From Flaccisagitta enflata (lineage: Eukaryota; Chaetognatha; Sagittoidea; Aphragmophora), in the NCBI GenBank assembly GCA_965153355.1, contig OZ231126.1, positions 95,170,001-95,234,000 on the forward strand: a stretch of DNA of 64,000 bases. The letters run 5' to 3'. Below are positions 50,618 through 61,862 of the stretch, piece by piece (positions within the stretch are counted from its first letter, which is position 1; every line of letters begins with the position of its first letter). The notes beneath the pieces were generated by a model. The model worked only from the letters and a program-made list of their open reading frames with translations. It was not told the DNA's origin and did not search any database. Both the position numbers and the translations under genes were made by a program.

Positions 50618-51360
50618 TACCCTGCAATCAAAAGCAAATGATAACAGCAAAACCTTTATGGTGCCTAAAATATTTAATTAAAAAAATTCTCATTGGCTCT
50701 CTTTGAAAGCACATAATTTACCATTTGTTTATGCACATTTTCAAAGTTAAGCGGTTTAGCTTTTACCTGATGTTGAAATTTGATGTAATTTCTAGAATTT
50801 TTGCTTAAAAACCATATTTTTAATTAAGTTTTCATTAATATATCCTGGTAATTTTTAGATGGATTGAGTAGTAATTATTAGATTATTCTTTCTAAAAAGG
50901 TAATTGACCCCTCCTTTGCATAATCTTTGATTTTTTGCTATTTTTGTGGTTTTCGTAGTTTTTGTGGCTGGCAATGGCCAATTATTTGACCTGCTCACTT
51001 AAAAAAAAAACTTTAGATTTGCTATATGAGTTTTTGTATCTTGGTATTTCTTTATGCGTAAGATGAGACTGAGATCTTACTTCTAATCTGGCTATTTTTA
51101 ATTGATTCATAAAGAAATAACATTGATGTAAAACTACAGAAGTCAGTTAATCAATATTTTCAAAATCCTCACATGGGATAAATCAAATTTTTACTCTAAA
51201 CCACATGGATGCTAAACCGCTAGAGCCAGTGCTATAATATTTTGCTTGAATAAATGGTATTTCATGTGCTTCCAAACAAAATCAATCTAAACTTCTAATT
51301 AAGAATACTTGAAGCACAATGGAGATTTTGCTGGTATCAGTCGCTTTTGATTGCAGGGTA
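50618..51360. repeat. Foldback element with TA ends
   Basis: TACCCTGCAATCAAAAGC at the left and GCTTTTGATTGCAGGGTA at the right are perfect inverses; ACAGCAAAA/TTTTGCTG follow inside. Likely a TA-inserting (Tc1/mariner-type) MITE. No transposase. Confidence 0.85.
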
Positions 51361-52598
51361 GCTGTTGCTGGGGTTTTGTATTAATTGAATGCTTTTTAGC
51401 AATGGCTACTCTAGAGATATTTTTACAGAACCTATGATGGGAAAATTAAGGTGTTCCCGTGGCAACTAACCTTGGAGGGTAATGAAATATTTTTTGATTT
51501 TTATATTCTTAAACATTTTTTTTTATGTTTGTATTTCTAATACGCTTTCCCCCACTGCCTCAAGTCTAGACAAAATCTACTGTAATTAATTTTGCCGTTA
51601 TTCTTCGCCCTTACCCTCTTCTCCTTTCCCCACTTCCCCTTTCCCCACTTCCCCTTCCCCCTTTCATCTCTAATCATTTTGGTGACAAGTAACGTAAATG
51701 AATGGTCATTTAAATTACAGAGAATGTGGCAGTGGTGATTGCTCTGTCACTTTACATTATGGATGATGGATTTGTCAGTTTTCGTTGCTTTGTCTAATGA
51801 TAGAAAAAAAATGCTGATAGAGGAAAAAGAAATTGCAGATCGCAAATAATATTTTGTAATGAGATTTTACCCCATTGTGTATCTTTTCTTTGAATAAAAT
51901 GGCAATGTTGTTGTCCTTTCCTCTTAAATTCTTATTTGTTTTGCTGAATGTTAGTTGGCTTAGTTTCGGTTTGAAATATTGTATTTCTTTAGCCGAAAGA
52001 AAAAATATTATCGTACCTGGCTAGGCTGGCTTTGATGTATCAGCCACCATTGACAAATTTTGATAGGAACTATTTATTAACTCCAAGCTGCCTTGGTTTG
52101 AAACGCTTTTCCTTGATCTTCGTGTACATCTTTCTGAGAATGTGTAAAAATTGCTAATTATAATAATCTAAGTGACCTGGGGCATAGGTGCGCTTTCTTC
52201 CTTCGACTGAGCTTGTTTTTGCGCGTGAGAGAGAGAGAGCGAGAGAGTGAGAGCGAGGCCCAGGGCCAGGGCCAGGGCCAGAGACGGACCGACGGACACG
52301 TTCGCGTTCCCTGTAAAAGGCTTCTGTAAAGCTGTTACTAAGTTGATTGCTGTGTTTTAATTGACCATATTTAATTTTGTTCAATTTTAGCGGTAAACGC
52401 GAAACATGAGATCCGTTGAAAAATGAGGCTAGGGTCACACGTCATATTTCCACCTAGTTATCCTTCATTTGGTCTCTTTCCATAAGTCACGCGCTGTTCG
52501 GGCGTCAATCCATATTCTATCAAAACAAAACTGTTGGGCCGTCGTTTAGTTGTAGTGGTTATTTTCTCTCATGTCTCATTCCCTTTCCCCTGACACAG
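51361..52598. other. Intron sequence before ND2, nothing recognised
   Basis: Contains a CTTCCCC pyrimidine stretch at about 51620-51665 and a GGGCCA triple at about 52263. No domain seen. Confidence 0.5.
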
Positions 52599-53126
52599 TC
52601 GCTGACGCTGTCACAAACGCAAATGCAGCAACAAGCTCAATCACAGACGCAGCTGCAAGCGCAGATGCAGCTGCAAGCGCAAGCGCAGTCGCAGTTGGAT
52701 TACACTCCCTCGGATTCGGATGAAATTTGGAAGTTATTGGACAAGTTGAAGGATGAGAAATTTCGGACGGCGGCTCGATTCGCGCCGGAAACGGTTTTGC
52801 GCAATGACACTCATTACAAGATCATGAATTCGGTTCTTTGCTCGGTCAGTCGCGTTTTGGCGGAGAATTGCCCGATCGAAGGAGAGCATTGCGGCCCGCT
52901 AGTGGGCGCCTATTTCAACCATTACTTTACCACCTGGTACGGCGTGAATTTCCCAGCTTTGGTCGCCGACAGCGCCTTGTCCTCCAAACTGCGGTCCAAT
53001 TGCCGCAAATGGTTCGGCACCATCAGAAAACGTCACTTGAAGAAAGAATCCTTGTCCAAGGGCGTCGTTCAGATAATGCCGTATGACATGGTGCCCTGGG
53101 TAGACGCCGCCGCCGCGCAATTGTAG
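52599..53126 (+). CDS. ND2 terminal exon, unassigned helical domain
   Basis: 175 codons after TGACACAG, phase 0, stop TAG. A Gln-rich lead of about 35 residues comes first. The domain then has LKDEKFRTAARF, KIMNSVLCSVSRVLAENCP, CGPLVGAYFNHYFTTWY, NFPAL and a basic end (LRSNCRKWFGTIRKR). Shares the last four blocks with ND3 and ND4. GC-richer than the homeodomain units. Confidence 0.8.
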   Translation, partial: SLTLSQTQMQQQAQSQTQLQAQMQLQAQAQSQLDYTPSDSDEIWKLLDKLKDEKFRTAARFAPETVLRNDTHYKIMNSVLCSVSRVLAENCPIEGEHCGPLVGAYFNHYFTTWYGVNFPALVADSALSSKLRSNCRKWFGTIRKRHLKKESLSKGVVQIMPYDMVPWVDAAAAQL

Positions 53127-53973
53127 CTTTTACATTTGTGTGTCTCCTGGTCGGACTCCTTACAATGAAGAGCTGATGCAATTATGCGGTTTTTAGTCTC
53201 GGACATGCGACTCTATAAGAGGCTCCGTTGGTCCGTCGGAGATCATAGAGTTGAAAAGTGGGAAAACAAGCGTTTAAGTTTTGAGTGTGGGGGTGGGTTG
53301 GGGTGTGAATGGCGGTCAGATGCCCCTGCCCGTCCATCCGCGACGATATTGTGACTCTGCGTCACTTGTTAGACGCGGATTCAGCTTTTTCGCGTCCGTT
53401 GGTCCGTGGGTCCATTGGTCTGTTGGTCCGTGATGATCGTGTTGAAAAAAGTTATTATACATTTTGGATATTGTGTGAGGGTCAAGGAGTATGGGCTGGG
53501 GTTGTCTGTCCCTGCTTACCCATCCGCGACGATATTTCATCCCCGCGTTACTTGTTCTGTTGTAAATTGTACTTTCCAAAGGATCTTGTGGATAAGATCT
53601 GATACAGTTGGCCTTAATGTCCAACCTCTTTTGAAACAGACCGAAACTAGAAAGAGGGAACGTTTTATTAGATCGACGGATATGAAGCTAAGATGTGTCA
53701 CATATTCATAGAATGGGTGAGTCACGTATTAGCGTAAACATATTGGGAAGTTCTTTTCTGCACAGATAAATAGAAATGGGAAAATGAAATCTTCGTTAAA
53801 GAAAGCTGAAATTAGAAGATTAAAAGATTAAGATTACACGGCATATTTTGCATATTATCGCTGTTTTGATTTATTTCATCCATATTTTCAAAATGGCAAA
53901 TTGATAGAAATGACAGTTTTCTAACTCGAAAACTCATATGCTGAGACGTTTTCGAACTGCTCTTCTTCCCTAG
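53127..53973. repeat. Intron with two GTCC-type element copies
   Basis: 53190-53370 and 53370-53560: CTCGGACATGCGACTCTATAAG ... CCCCTGCCCGTCCATCCGCGACGATATT, + strand. The rest is unassigned. Confidence 0.7.
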
Positions 53974-54318
53974 GATCTAGACGACGCCCTAGAAGCTCTA
54001 AAAGATGAGAAATTCCGTGTCGCCTCCAAATTTAGCGTGGGTGATCTCGCTCAGCCCATAGCCATGAAAATCGTTAGTTCCGTTTTATTTGCATACGCTA
54101 AAATTTTAAGCGCCCATTGTCCCCACAAAGACGTTACTTCCGGTCAGGAAATTTCCGCTTTCTTCTCTGAAAATTGGGATTGGTTTGCGCGAAATTTTCC
54201 TTTATTGGCCCCTGACCCTTCGACCGCTAGTTTTCTTCGAAACAAAGCTCAAGGCTGGTATAGAACAAATCTCAAAAGGTCCCACAACAAAGTTAAGAAG
54301 CATTCTTCTTTTCAATGA
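53974..54318 (+). CDS. ND3 terminal exon, unassigned helical domain
   Basis: 114 codons after TTCCCTAG, phase 0, no ATG before the domain. Starts DLDDALEALKDEKFRVASKF. Contains KIVSSVLFAYAKILSAHCP, WFARNFPLLAP and LRNKAQGWYRTNLKRSHNK. Closest to ND4. Stop TGA. Confidence 0.82.
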   Translation, partial: DLDDALEALKDEKFRVASKFSVGDLAQPIAMKIVSSVLFAYAKILSAHCPHKDVTSGQEISAFFSENWDWFARNFPLLAPDPSTASFLRNKAQGWYRTNLKRSHNKVKKHSSFQ

Positions 54319-55482
54319 GTCACGTTGGGTCATAGTACTGTAATAAATCAGTCGGAAAGACGCTGCAATGCAGAAACCGACTGTTACTATCTTGGTCAAA
54401 ATAAGAGTCCTCGCAAATGAATTTAGTTCTTAAACCTTGAATAATGATCAGAAAAACCTATTTTCTTATTACAGAAGTTTATTTTAGTGTATTTTGGCAC
54501 TAGATATTGCTTGTATTGTGATTTTTATTGTCTTAAAGCAGCATCACTGATTTGCGTGTGACAGGTTTCTCATCTCTTTTATCTGTTTTTGCCACTTTGG
54601 TTTTATGGCGAGGCTTTTACTAATTTTGTTGTAAAATCTAATCGATTTGAGCAAATGAGCTCTACTTGGTGGCAAATGGAAGCTCTTTTGAAGCTCTTTA
54701 CAACAGTCACCGATTTTCTTATGTTTCTATAATTTCTATGTATAAAAAATTTTTAAATGAAGCTGCTGGAATTTCAAAAATGGAAATTAATGATTTTTAC
54801 CTGAGAAATCAAAATGAATCATTTTACTCTTTCTGCTGTAAAATCTGAACAAATTGAGCTACAGAGTTCTGCTTGGTGGCATCAGATCGCATTTTTGCAG
54901 AGCTTTCTAATGGTCACCAATTTTTATATGTTTTTTTGAATAATCTGGCCACACTGTAAGAAAACATGGCGGACTCTTAATTTGACCAAGATAGTATGTT
55001 GCTTCATCCTGATCTTGCAAGACATTTAAATTTGATTTCGGTCAACTCTCGTAATGGACCATTACTAATGGTGTAAAGTCTAACCCTACTTTCAACAGAT
55101 CCGAGAGTAGTGGAGATATGTTTATAACGAATAAATATGTTAGTCGCGGACACGCAACTCTACACCTTGCCCCGTCGGTCCGTCCGTCCTGTAACATTTT
55201 TGAATTCCAAGCGGTTTTCGCACTACTGCTCCAGCCCCACCGTCCGCGACTGCATCGCCGTGTATCCGGCCTGGTTTTTCTCTGACTTTCTCTCTCTTGG
55301 TTTTACTGAAATATCCTACATGAGCAATAAAAGCTACAGCTAGCTTACCTAAAAGCCACTATCAGCTAGCTAAAGAAATCGCTAATGTTGATCTAGTCAG
55401 GCTGTCAATCCTTTTCTTTTCCTGCGTTTTCCGTGATCCACTGCACCTTTCATACGCATATTTTTTTTCGCTCGCGCTTAAG
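54319..55482. other. Intron with hairpin-ended element (55138-55280)
   Basis: 55138-55280 is a minus-strand copy (TAGTCGCGGACACGCAACTC ... GTGTATCCGGCCTGG). A degenerate direct repeat of GAGCTCTACTTGGTGGCA..TGGAAGCTCTTTTG occurs near 54657 and 54862. Confidence 0.65.
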
Positions 55483-55818
55483 ACTATGAAGGCCGCTTTG
55501 GAGGGTCTGAAAGACGAAAAGTTTCGCGTGGCAACAAACTTTTCTCCAGAAGACATTTTTGAGCCCATACCGAAGAAAATTCTCAACTCTGTCATGTGCG
55601 CGTTCTCAAAAATTCTGGCGACTTATTGTCCGCATGAGGAATTGACGGGACCTAACATTGCCAGCTATTACTCAGAAAATTTCAACGCTTGGTATTTTGA
55701 AAATTTTCCGCTTCTCAGTTCTTCCCGGACTCTTACGAAAACGCTTAGATCGAAAAGCCATGGTTGGTTTTTGACAAATTTGAAAAGAATCAGATACCCT
55801 AGAGCTAGAAAATGTTGA
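55483..55818 (+). CDS. ND4 terminal exon, unassigned helical domain
   Basis: 111 codons after CGCTTAAG, phase 0, starting TMKAALEGLKDEKFRVATNF. Contains KILNSVMCAFSKILATYCP, GPNIASYYSENFNAWY, FENFPLL and LRSKSHGWFLTNLKR. The conserved Cys-Pro, the Trp of the middle helix and the basic W-F/Y end recur in ND2-ND4. Stop TGA. Confidence 0.82.
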   Translation, partial: TMKAALEGLKDEKFRVATNFSPEDIFEPIPKKILNSVMCAFSKILATYCPHEELTGPNIASYYSENFNAWYFENFPLLSSSRTLTKTLRSKSHGWFLTNLKRIRYPRARKC

Positions 55819-56045
55819 AAATGCTAAGTCCCGGCTCGAGCTGTCGACTACAATCCAAAAAAGGTGGGGGCGGCGTAGTGATAGAGGGGGGGGGGGGAAC
55901 TTATGCATTTAGGCCGAAATATTCGTTGGATGGAAATAAATAAATCAATCTCGGACTAGGGCAAGGACATAGGGCAAAAATCTTGATGCAATAACTGCCT
56001 AGAAACGAAGTACCAAGGCAATGCCGATGAACTACACTTTTTTTC
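55819..56045. other. Spacer, nothing recognised
   Basis: Contains a 13-G run at about 55887. Confidence 0.5.
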
Positions 56046-56706
56046 TTTATAGGCACGCACTTTTTTTGGTTGAGGCTGAGTGTGCATAGCAAAATCTTAT
56101 TTTCGAAGTTGAAATATGCTTTCATGTGTGCTTATCATTTTTGGTAACTATCCTATTCAGTTAAGAACAAAGTACACAGTAAGGTGTAGCATAGACTATT
56201 ATATAGCTAGCTTACCCAAAAGCCACGTTATAATTACAGTAATGAATGTTTTTGTTTAAAAAAATATATAGTATCTTTCATTGACATTATCCTACTTTCA
56301 TATAAACTATGGAATGAGATCAGTATCTTCTTTTAGTGGTTATTTAGTATCATGATACATTATTCTTTTTTGGTGGTCCTTGTTACAGCATTAAATTCTT
56401 ATTAACAACAGTAAATAAGCGGTGATATTCTTAAGTATTATTAAAAATTCAATTAGTTCTATAAGTATCAAAATCCTAAATGTACTAACATTAATAGAAA
56501 ATTTCAATTTCTATCAAAGTTTCCATTGGTTTTTTTAAATTCCAACCAAAAATGTTTAAACAGTGGCATATTTTTAGAAATTCACCAAGAATTTTTTTTC
56601 GAATCAGAAATCTTAGCCTGGAGTGTGTTTAGCAATGTGTTTAAATTTTCCTAATATCTGAGGCTGGGCTTGCTTATAAACGAGGTGCTTATAAAAAAAA
56701 GTGTAT
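56046..56706. repeat. AT-rich TIR element, copy 2
   Basis: CTTTATAGGCACGCAC at the left and GGTGCTTATAAA at the right, with GAGGCTGAGTGTGC..AGCAAAATCTTA inside; same orientation as 24191-24920. Non-coding. Confidence 0.8.
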
Positions 56707-57667
56707 CCTCAGATGGACCGATCGACCGTCTTTAGTGAATGAGTCGCGTGCTCGCGTGCAATTTACACCGAATAAATTGGGATGTAGGCAGTGGCATACT
56801 GACTGACATTCACTTTTCTTTTCGTGAGAACGTTCATTTTTCTTTTTGTGAGAACGAGTAAAAGACAGTAAATAACTTGGGATAGTCAGGAGGAGGGGGA
56901 AAGAATGCATACGTCAACTATCTACATACTACAAGAAGACTTTTTTTTATCGACTTACGGTTACGATTGTACTTGCAAACGAATCTGTCGTTCTTTCGCT
57001 AAAAATTTCACTCTTTCGCCATCTTTATATAGTTCAGACTGTTCATATTTTTTTAAACTTATTTAAAATCTGGGATGGCCTGTAGAACATGCCTGTTGAA
57101 CAAGCATCGAACCTTGTCTTCGTTTAAAATTCTTCTGGAATTGTATGTCCATCTTGAGTCGAGCTCAAATCATTTCATTTCCGAAATAAATAGGGGGTGA
57201 ATAAATCACTTAGGGTGAAAAGGGATACTTACTTAAATCTTGCCCTGGTGATGTATTTGTTGCGGTTTTTCCTTTAGACTCACTAAACTTTCCTTACTTA
57301 ACCGCTGGCATTTTTCTCTTATCTTGCAACGGAGTAGGTGACCCATTTTGCCCCTGGTTACCCATTTTAGCCCACTCTACCCTATAAACATAGGTCTGAT
57401 CCCAGCTATGATATCAAAAGTATGGTCAGGGAATTTTCGGCCGTTAAGTAATGAATGGTCATAACAACAAGCCATTTTGAAGTCTAGTCATCTCTGAAAG
57501 TAGTAGTTACGGTATCCAATCAACATGAAGATGAGCAGTCATATCATAAACAACTAGTAAGGATCGAGACTGAGGGAAAACGAAAGCGCAAAACTACACT
57601 ACATTCTATGTACACATTATACCCACTGTCCACATTTTTTGGGCCACACATACATTCGCCCCGACAG
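56707..57667. other. Intron before the Brinker-like exon
   Basis: 56710-56755 has a hairpin remnant (GTCGCGTGCTCGCG). The remainder shows no domain. Confidence 0.5.
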
Positions 57668-58090
57668 ATGGAGTTAGTCGCGGCGAGTTCTCATCGCGGC
57701 AAGACAATCAAAAGCTACACGATGGAGTTCAAGCTGCGGGTGGTCGAGTACGCCGTCCTTCACGGCAACCACAAAGCTAGTAAAGAGTTCCAAGTGGACC
57801 GGAAACGAATTCGCGATTGGCGCCAAAACGAGCCGGCGTTGAGAGCCAATCTCAGTCTTAACCCGACCAGACGCAAATCGATCGGAGGGCAGGGCCGACC
57901 TTTAGAATATCCCGAAATCGATTTACGTCTCTACTCATGGGTTCAAGAGCATCGGGAAAATGGCTACAAATTGACCGGAGCGCAAATCAGGAAAGAAGCG
58001 CGAAGGCTGCATCAAATTGATGGCAAGGAAACTTTTAAAGGCAGCGTTGGTTGGTATCAAAGGTTTATGAAGCGCTTTCATCTCGATTGA
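57668..58090 (+). CDS. Brinker/Pogo-like HTH terminal exon
   Basis: 140 codons after CCCCGACAG, phase 0, stop TGA. After a short lead, KSYTMEFKLRVVEYAVLHGN and KASKEFQVDRKRIRDWRQ form the first helix-turn-helix of the BrkDBD / CENP-B N-terminal family. A linker with RKSIGGQGRPLEYPEID and a second HTH follow (SWVQEHRENGYKLTGAQI, then FKGSVGWYQRFMKRF). This is the DNA-binding half of Pogo/Tigger-type transposases without the DDE catalytic domain. I infer a transposase-derived DNA reader captured as one more terminal exon. AATAAA lies at 58105-58110, 15 nt past the stop. Confidence 0.85.
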   Translation: MELVAASSHRGKTIKSYTMEFKLRVVEYAVLHGNHKASKEFQVDRKRIRDWRQNEPALRANLSLNPTRRKSIGGQGRPLEYPEIDLRLYSWVQEHRENGYKLTGAQIRKEARRLHQIDGKETFKGSVGWYQRFMKRFHLD

Positions 58091-58155
58091 TAAATTCGCG
58101 GGATAATAAAACAAGGCCGGATACACGGGCCAAGACAGCGCGCCTGGCGTTATTC
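58091..58155. repeat. Hairpin-family fragment after the last exon
   Basis: AACAAGGCCGGATACACGGG at about 58109 is the left end of the family seen at 40927, abutting the putative poly(A) signal. Confidence 0.6.
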
Positions 58156-58445
58156 ATCTTTAGACCTATTCCTAGCTTTACGATACCTATCCCTAGCTCT
58201 TTGAGACCTATCCCTAGCTCAACCAGACCTATCCCTAGCCCTATCATACCTATCCCCAGCTCTACCAGGCCATCCCTAGCCCTTTCAGACCTATCCCAAG
58301 CTCCACCAGAACTATCCCTAGCTCTATCAGACCTATCCCCAGCTCTATCAGACCCATCCCCAGCTCTATCAGACCTATCACCGGCTCTATCAGACCTATC
58401 ACCGGCCCTATCAGACCTATCCCCAGCTCTATCAGACCAATCTAG
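58156..58445. repeat. 21-bp minisatellite, about 13 copies
   Basis: Unit CTATCCCTAGCTCTATCAGAC with variants. The long frame across it is an artefact. Confidence 0.93.
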
Positions 58446-59231
58446 AGCTGAATATGATGATGAATACGATGACGATCATCTGGAATTATGTACGAGCTCA
58501 ATGTCCATGAGATTTCAAACATTTTTTGTGATTTTTTACTCGAGCGTGACCAACCGACAGACAGAGGGACAGAGCCTCTTATAGAGGTGCTATGGCGCAC
58601 CTAAAAAAAATAATCCCGCTTTAACGGATCTTGTTGCAAGGGAAATCCACCCTAGAAAGGCTGGAAAGCATTTATATGATGGGTTTTCGGTGGCCTCTTA
58701 ACGACTAAAATAGCCTTTGTTTGTCAGTTAGCACATCTGTCGTTCCGTCCATTGCGTCCGCCTGTTTTAGTCAATGTGGAACAATATCCCTCACTATACC
58801 CAAACTGAAATAAACGGAAGAGGGCCTTGTGAACCCTCACTGACTAGTTAATACGCGCACTACTCCTAGTTTTCCATAAAACAGAATCTGAATTTCTAGA
58901 TCTATATTTATTTCTCTTCTGTTTCTGGTATTTGGTCTGTCACAGTGTACACAAAGATAAATATTTTTTAGATGCGTCCTCGCATCTTTTTTCGAGGTTC
59001 AGTATTCGCATAAGATATAGAAATGATTTTCGGATTCCCCAGGAAAAATTGTGCGGACTTGCTGAAAACGGCATATTTTTGGCAATTTTAAAGCCTTTTT
59101 TGTCCTTCCAGATCATGAGACCCTCCGGCAAATATTTTGTCGACCACTTGTTCTATTGAAAGAATGAGATGGGCTCATGGAAATTTGTGCGTAATGCTTA
59201 AGAAATCACTGTCACTGTTACCAAAGGTGGG
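58446..59231. other. No gene seen
   Basis: About 58550-58605 has GACAGAGCCTCTTATAGAGG, a repeat-element end. The rest is unassigned. Confidence 0.5.
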
Positions 59232-59617
59232 GTTGTTGAGCCTCGAGGCTGGGATTTGAGCCTCGAGGCTGGGATTTGAGCCTCAAGGCTGGGATTTGAG
59301 CCTCAAGGTTGCGATTTAAGCTTTGAGGCTGGGATTTGAGCCTCAAAGCTGGGATTTGAGCCATGAGGCTGGGATTTGAGCCTTGAGGTTGGGATTTGAG
59401 CCTCGAGGCAGGGATTTGAGCCTTGAGCGGAGTTTGAGCCTCTAGGCTGGGATTTGAGCCTCTAAACTGGGATTTGAGCCATGAGGCTGGGATTTGAGCC
59501 TTGAGGCTGGTATTTGAGCTGAGATTTGAATCTCAAGGCGGGGGGGACGCACGGACGGACGGACGGGTGAACGAACTAAAGTCCCCCTGTGTTCTACAGG
59601 ACATTGTCCCGCTGCCC
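59232..59617. repeat. Minisatellite-core TIR element, partial
   Basis: About 14 copies of GATTTGAGCCTCGAGGCTGG (the reverse complement of the 1405-1895 unit), then GACGGACGGACGG and a right end CTACAGGACATTGTCCCGCTG. Confidence 0.75.
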
Positions 59618-60400
59618 AAAAAGCCGAAAAAGTAACAAGTCATCCAAGGATCGCACTTGGTACTCGGGATCCGATGCCCTGCTTGGAGTGATCAGCAGAA
59701 GAAGTGGAATGAGATTGAGAGCAGGGCAGCCGCCCAAGGGCTGATGTCCTGTAGGACACAGGGGTGAATATCCATATGTCCTGAGAAGGTATATTTGATA
59801 ATTGATATTCAATGGAAGTTTAGCATTTTTTCAATTTCTCACTTATTTCTAGTTGCGGTCACGCAACTCTATAAGAGGCTATGTCCGTCCGTTAGTCCGT
59901 CGGTCCGTTAGTCCATCAGCATGAGTCAAAAAGTGGGAGAACAACCATTTTGGGGGCTTTTTGTGCGTGTGTCTGTTTTGGAAGGGGGGTTGGATGTTGG
60001 ATGGGGCGTTGGGTGTGGATGGGGGTTGGCTGCCCCTGCCCACCCGTCCGCAACGATATTGTGACCCTGCGTCACTTGTTCCATGTTATTCTATGGGAAT
60101 TACATACTTTTTTCATTTTTTCTTTAATTTTCCATATTATGCAATAAGAATTTTGCATTTTTTCATTTTTCTGTTAATCTTCCATTATATACAATGAGAA
60201 AGACATTTTTCTACTTTTTTTCAATCAGGAGTTTGCGTTTCATCAATTTTCCATATTATTCAATGGGAATTTGAGGATCGAGAAGCTTTAGGGAGGATGT
60301 ACGGACGCATGGACGGACAGACGTATGGACGCACGGACAGACTTAAGGAAATTCACTCCTGTGTCGTACAGGACATCGGCCCTTTGGGGCCGCTGCCCAA
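59618..60400. repeat. TIR element containing a nested GTCC-type element
   Basis: The outer element is 59717-60398 (CAGGGCAGCCGCCCAAGGGC ... GGGGCCGCTGCCC). Nested inside at 59850-60081 is AGTTGCGGTCACGCAACTCT ... CCCACCCGTCCGCAACGATA, the fullest copy of that family. The insertion order is therefore visible. Confidence 0.75.
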
Positions 60401-60767
60401 AAAGGGGACCAACCGATCGACCAACTAACCGACCGACCGACCGACCGACCAATGGACCGATATAGCCGAGTGTAGAGTCGCGTAGCACACAATTAAAAAC
60501 AGGAAAATTCCGATACATATTAGTTAAAATTTTTTGTATGATTTTGATTTGTATCCCTTTCATTGTCAAACAATATAATAAAGCCCAACTTATTTTTCTT
60601 TGTGTACATCGTGACATAATTCAATTACAATTTGTCTTTTCCTTGCGGTCCGTCAGATATAAATTCATTTTGCTAATCTATGGTGAGGTAGGTAGAGAAG
60701 TATGAGTTACTTCCCGACGTTTCTGAACGTGGATTTTTTTAGGTGCGACAAAGCACCTCTATAACTG
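60401..60767. other. No gene seen; GACC tract
   Basis: 60417-60465 is GACCGACC-rich, followed by GAGTCGCGTAGCACAC, the right end of a hairpin-family element. The remainder is unassigned. Confidence 0.55.
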
Positions 60768-61121
60768 CACAGCGCAATCTGTAGTACAAAAAAGTGACAT
60801 TAATGCCCCGGGCAAAAGCCCCAATATCCCCGGTAAAAAAAAGTTAGAGTTGGAATATGCCCGGTTCTATGCCCCATTAAAAGTTAGTGAAAAAAATGAT
60901 TCAGGGACTAAACGGGGACTTAACAGGGCATATGCCCCATTTAATTTAATTTTGTTTAATCAAAAATGATTCGTCAAAAATCAGTAAACCCTTTTTTCAG
61001 TGGCTTTCTTCAGGTCGATTTCTATCGTGAAAATCGTCAGGGACTAAATGGGGGCTTAACGAATAATTGTAATTCCCAGAGAATTCCCCGGGGCATTAAT
61101 GTGACTACAGATTGCGCTGTG
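60768..61121. repeat. Foldback element with 5-bp target duplication
   Basis: CACAGCGCAATCTGTAGT at the left and ACTACAGATTGCGCTGTG at the right are inverses. AACTG lies just outside both ends (60763-60767, 61122-61126). It interrupts a GGTGCGACAAAGCACC ... GTCCGTCGG element. Non-coding. Confidence 0.85.
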
Positions 61122-61548
61122 AACTGGCTGTGTCCGTCGGTTGGTCTGTTGGTTGGTAACGCATTCGTTCGACGATCCACACGTCGCACCTTTTGGGCCT
61201 AATTGGCCTTGTTCCCAACTATGAAACATGAAGTCGCGAAAAAAACTAGGGGACTATTAACCATCAGCTTACGTCGTTTTGAAGTTATGTTGTAATTCAT
61301 TTTTAGAAATGATGAAAAAATATGGTCAAAGAATTGTACGCTCATTTTCTAAAACTCGCCCCCACTCTTTTTTTCTCAGAGTCAAAGTTTCACTTCACAT
61401 GTATCATTACGCGTCATCAATCTTTGAATGATAGGGAAATTCTTAGCAAAAATGATGTTTGGAGATGGTCTGATAGTAGAGCGCTCCCCAAGTCATGTCT
61501 GGCATGGCTGCATGCAACAGCAGGAGAAATGCGATCTGGCTCAGAAAC
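61122..61548. other. No gene seen
   Basis: Unassigned sequence. Short frames only. Confidence 0.5.
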
Positions 61549-61732
61549 AAGGCCGGATACACGGCTACCCCAGTCGCGTGCGGGTGGGCAGGGGCCATAT
61601 TTGAGGTCACTTCATCATTTGGGCAGGAGCAGTGAGGCCAAAGAACGCAAAAACTCAAATAAAGTAAAGTGTGACGGACCGACGGACGGACCGACAAAGC
61701 GGGGTGTAGAGTCGCGTAGCACGCGACTAAAA
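61549..61732. repeat. Hairpin-ended GTCC-type element, compact full copy
   Basis: Starts AACAAGGCCGGATACACGGC, passes GTCGCGTGCGGGTGGGCAGG and GTGTGACGGACCGACGG, and ends GAGTCGCGTAGCACGCGACT. A clean 184-bp example. Other copies: 8293, 13107 (minus), 33267, 40927, 55138 (minus). Confidence 0.85.
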
Positions 61733-61862
61733 ATCACTCTCCACACACTTTAATACACATGCGCAACTTACCTGTTACCACAGCAGAGTGAGACACGCAG
61801 TGTGACACAGAAAACGCCTCTTAAAAAACCCGCTATATTAAGTATTCATTCTCATGATGAAG
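61733..61862. other. Spacer, nothing recognised
   Basis: No feature supported. Confidence 0.5.

Noticed and set aside
58051-58584. 177-codon Pro/Ser-rich frame after the Brinker-like exon
   Set aside because: Out of frame with the HTH exon and mostly a 21-bp minisatellite; no independent support.
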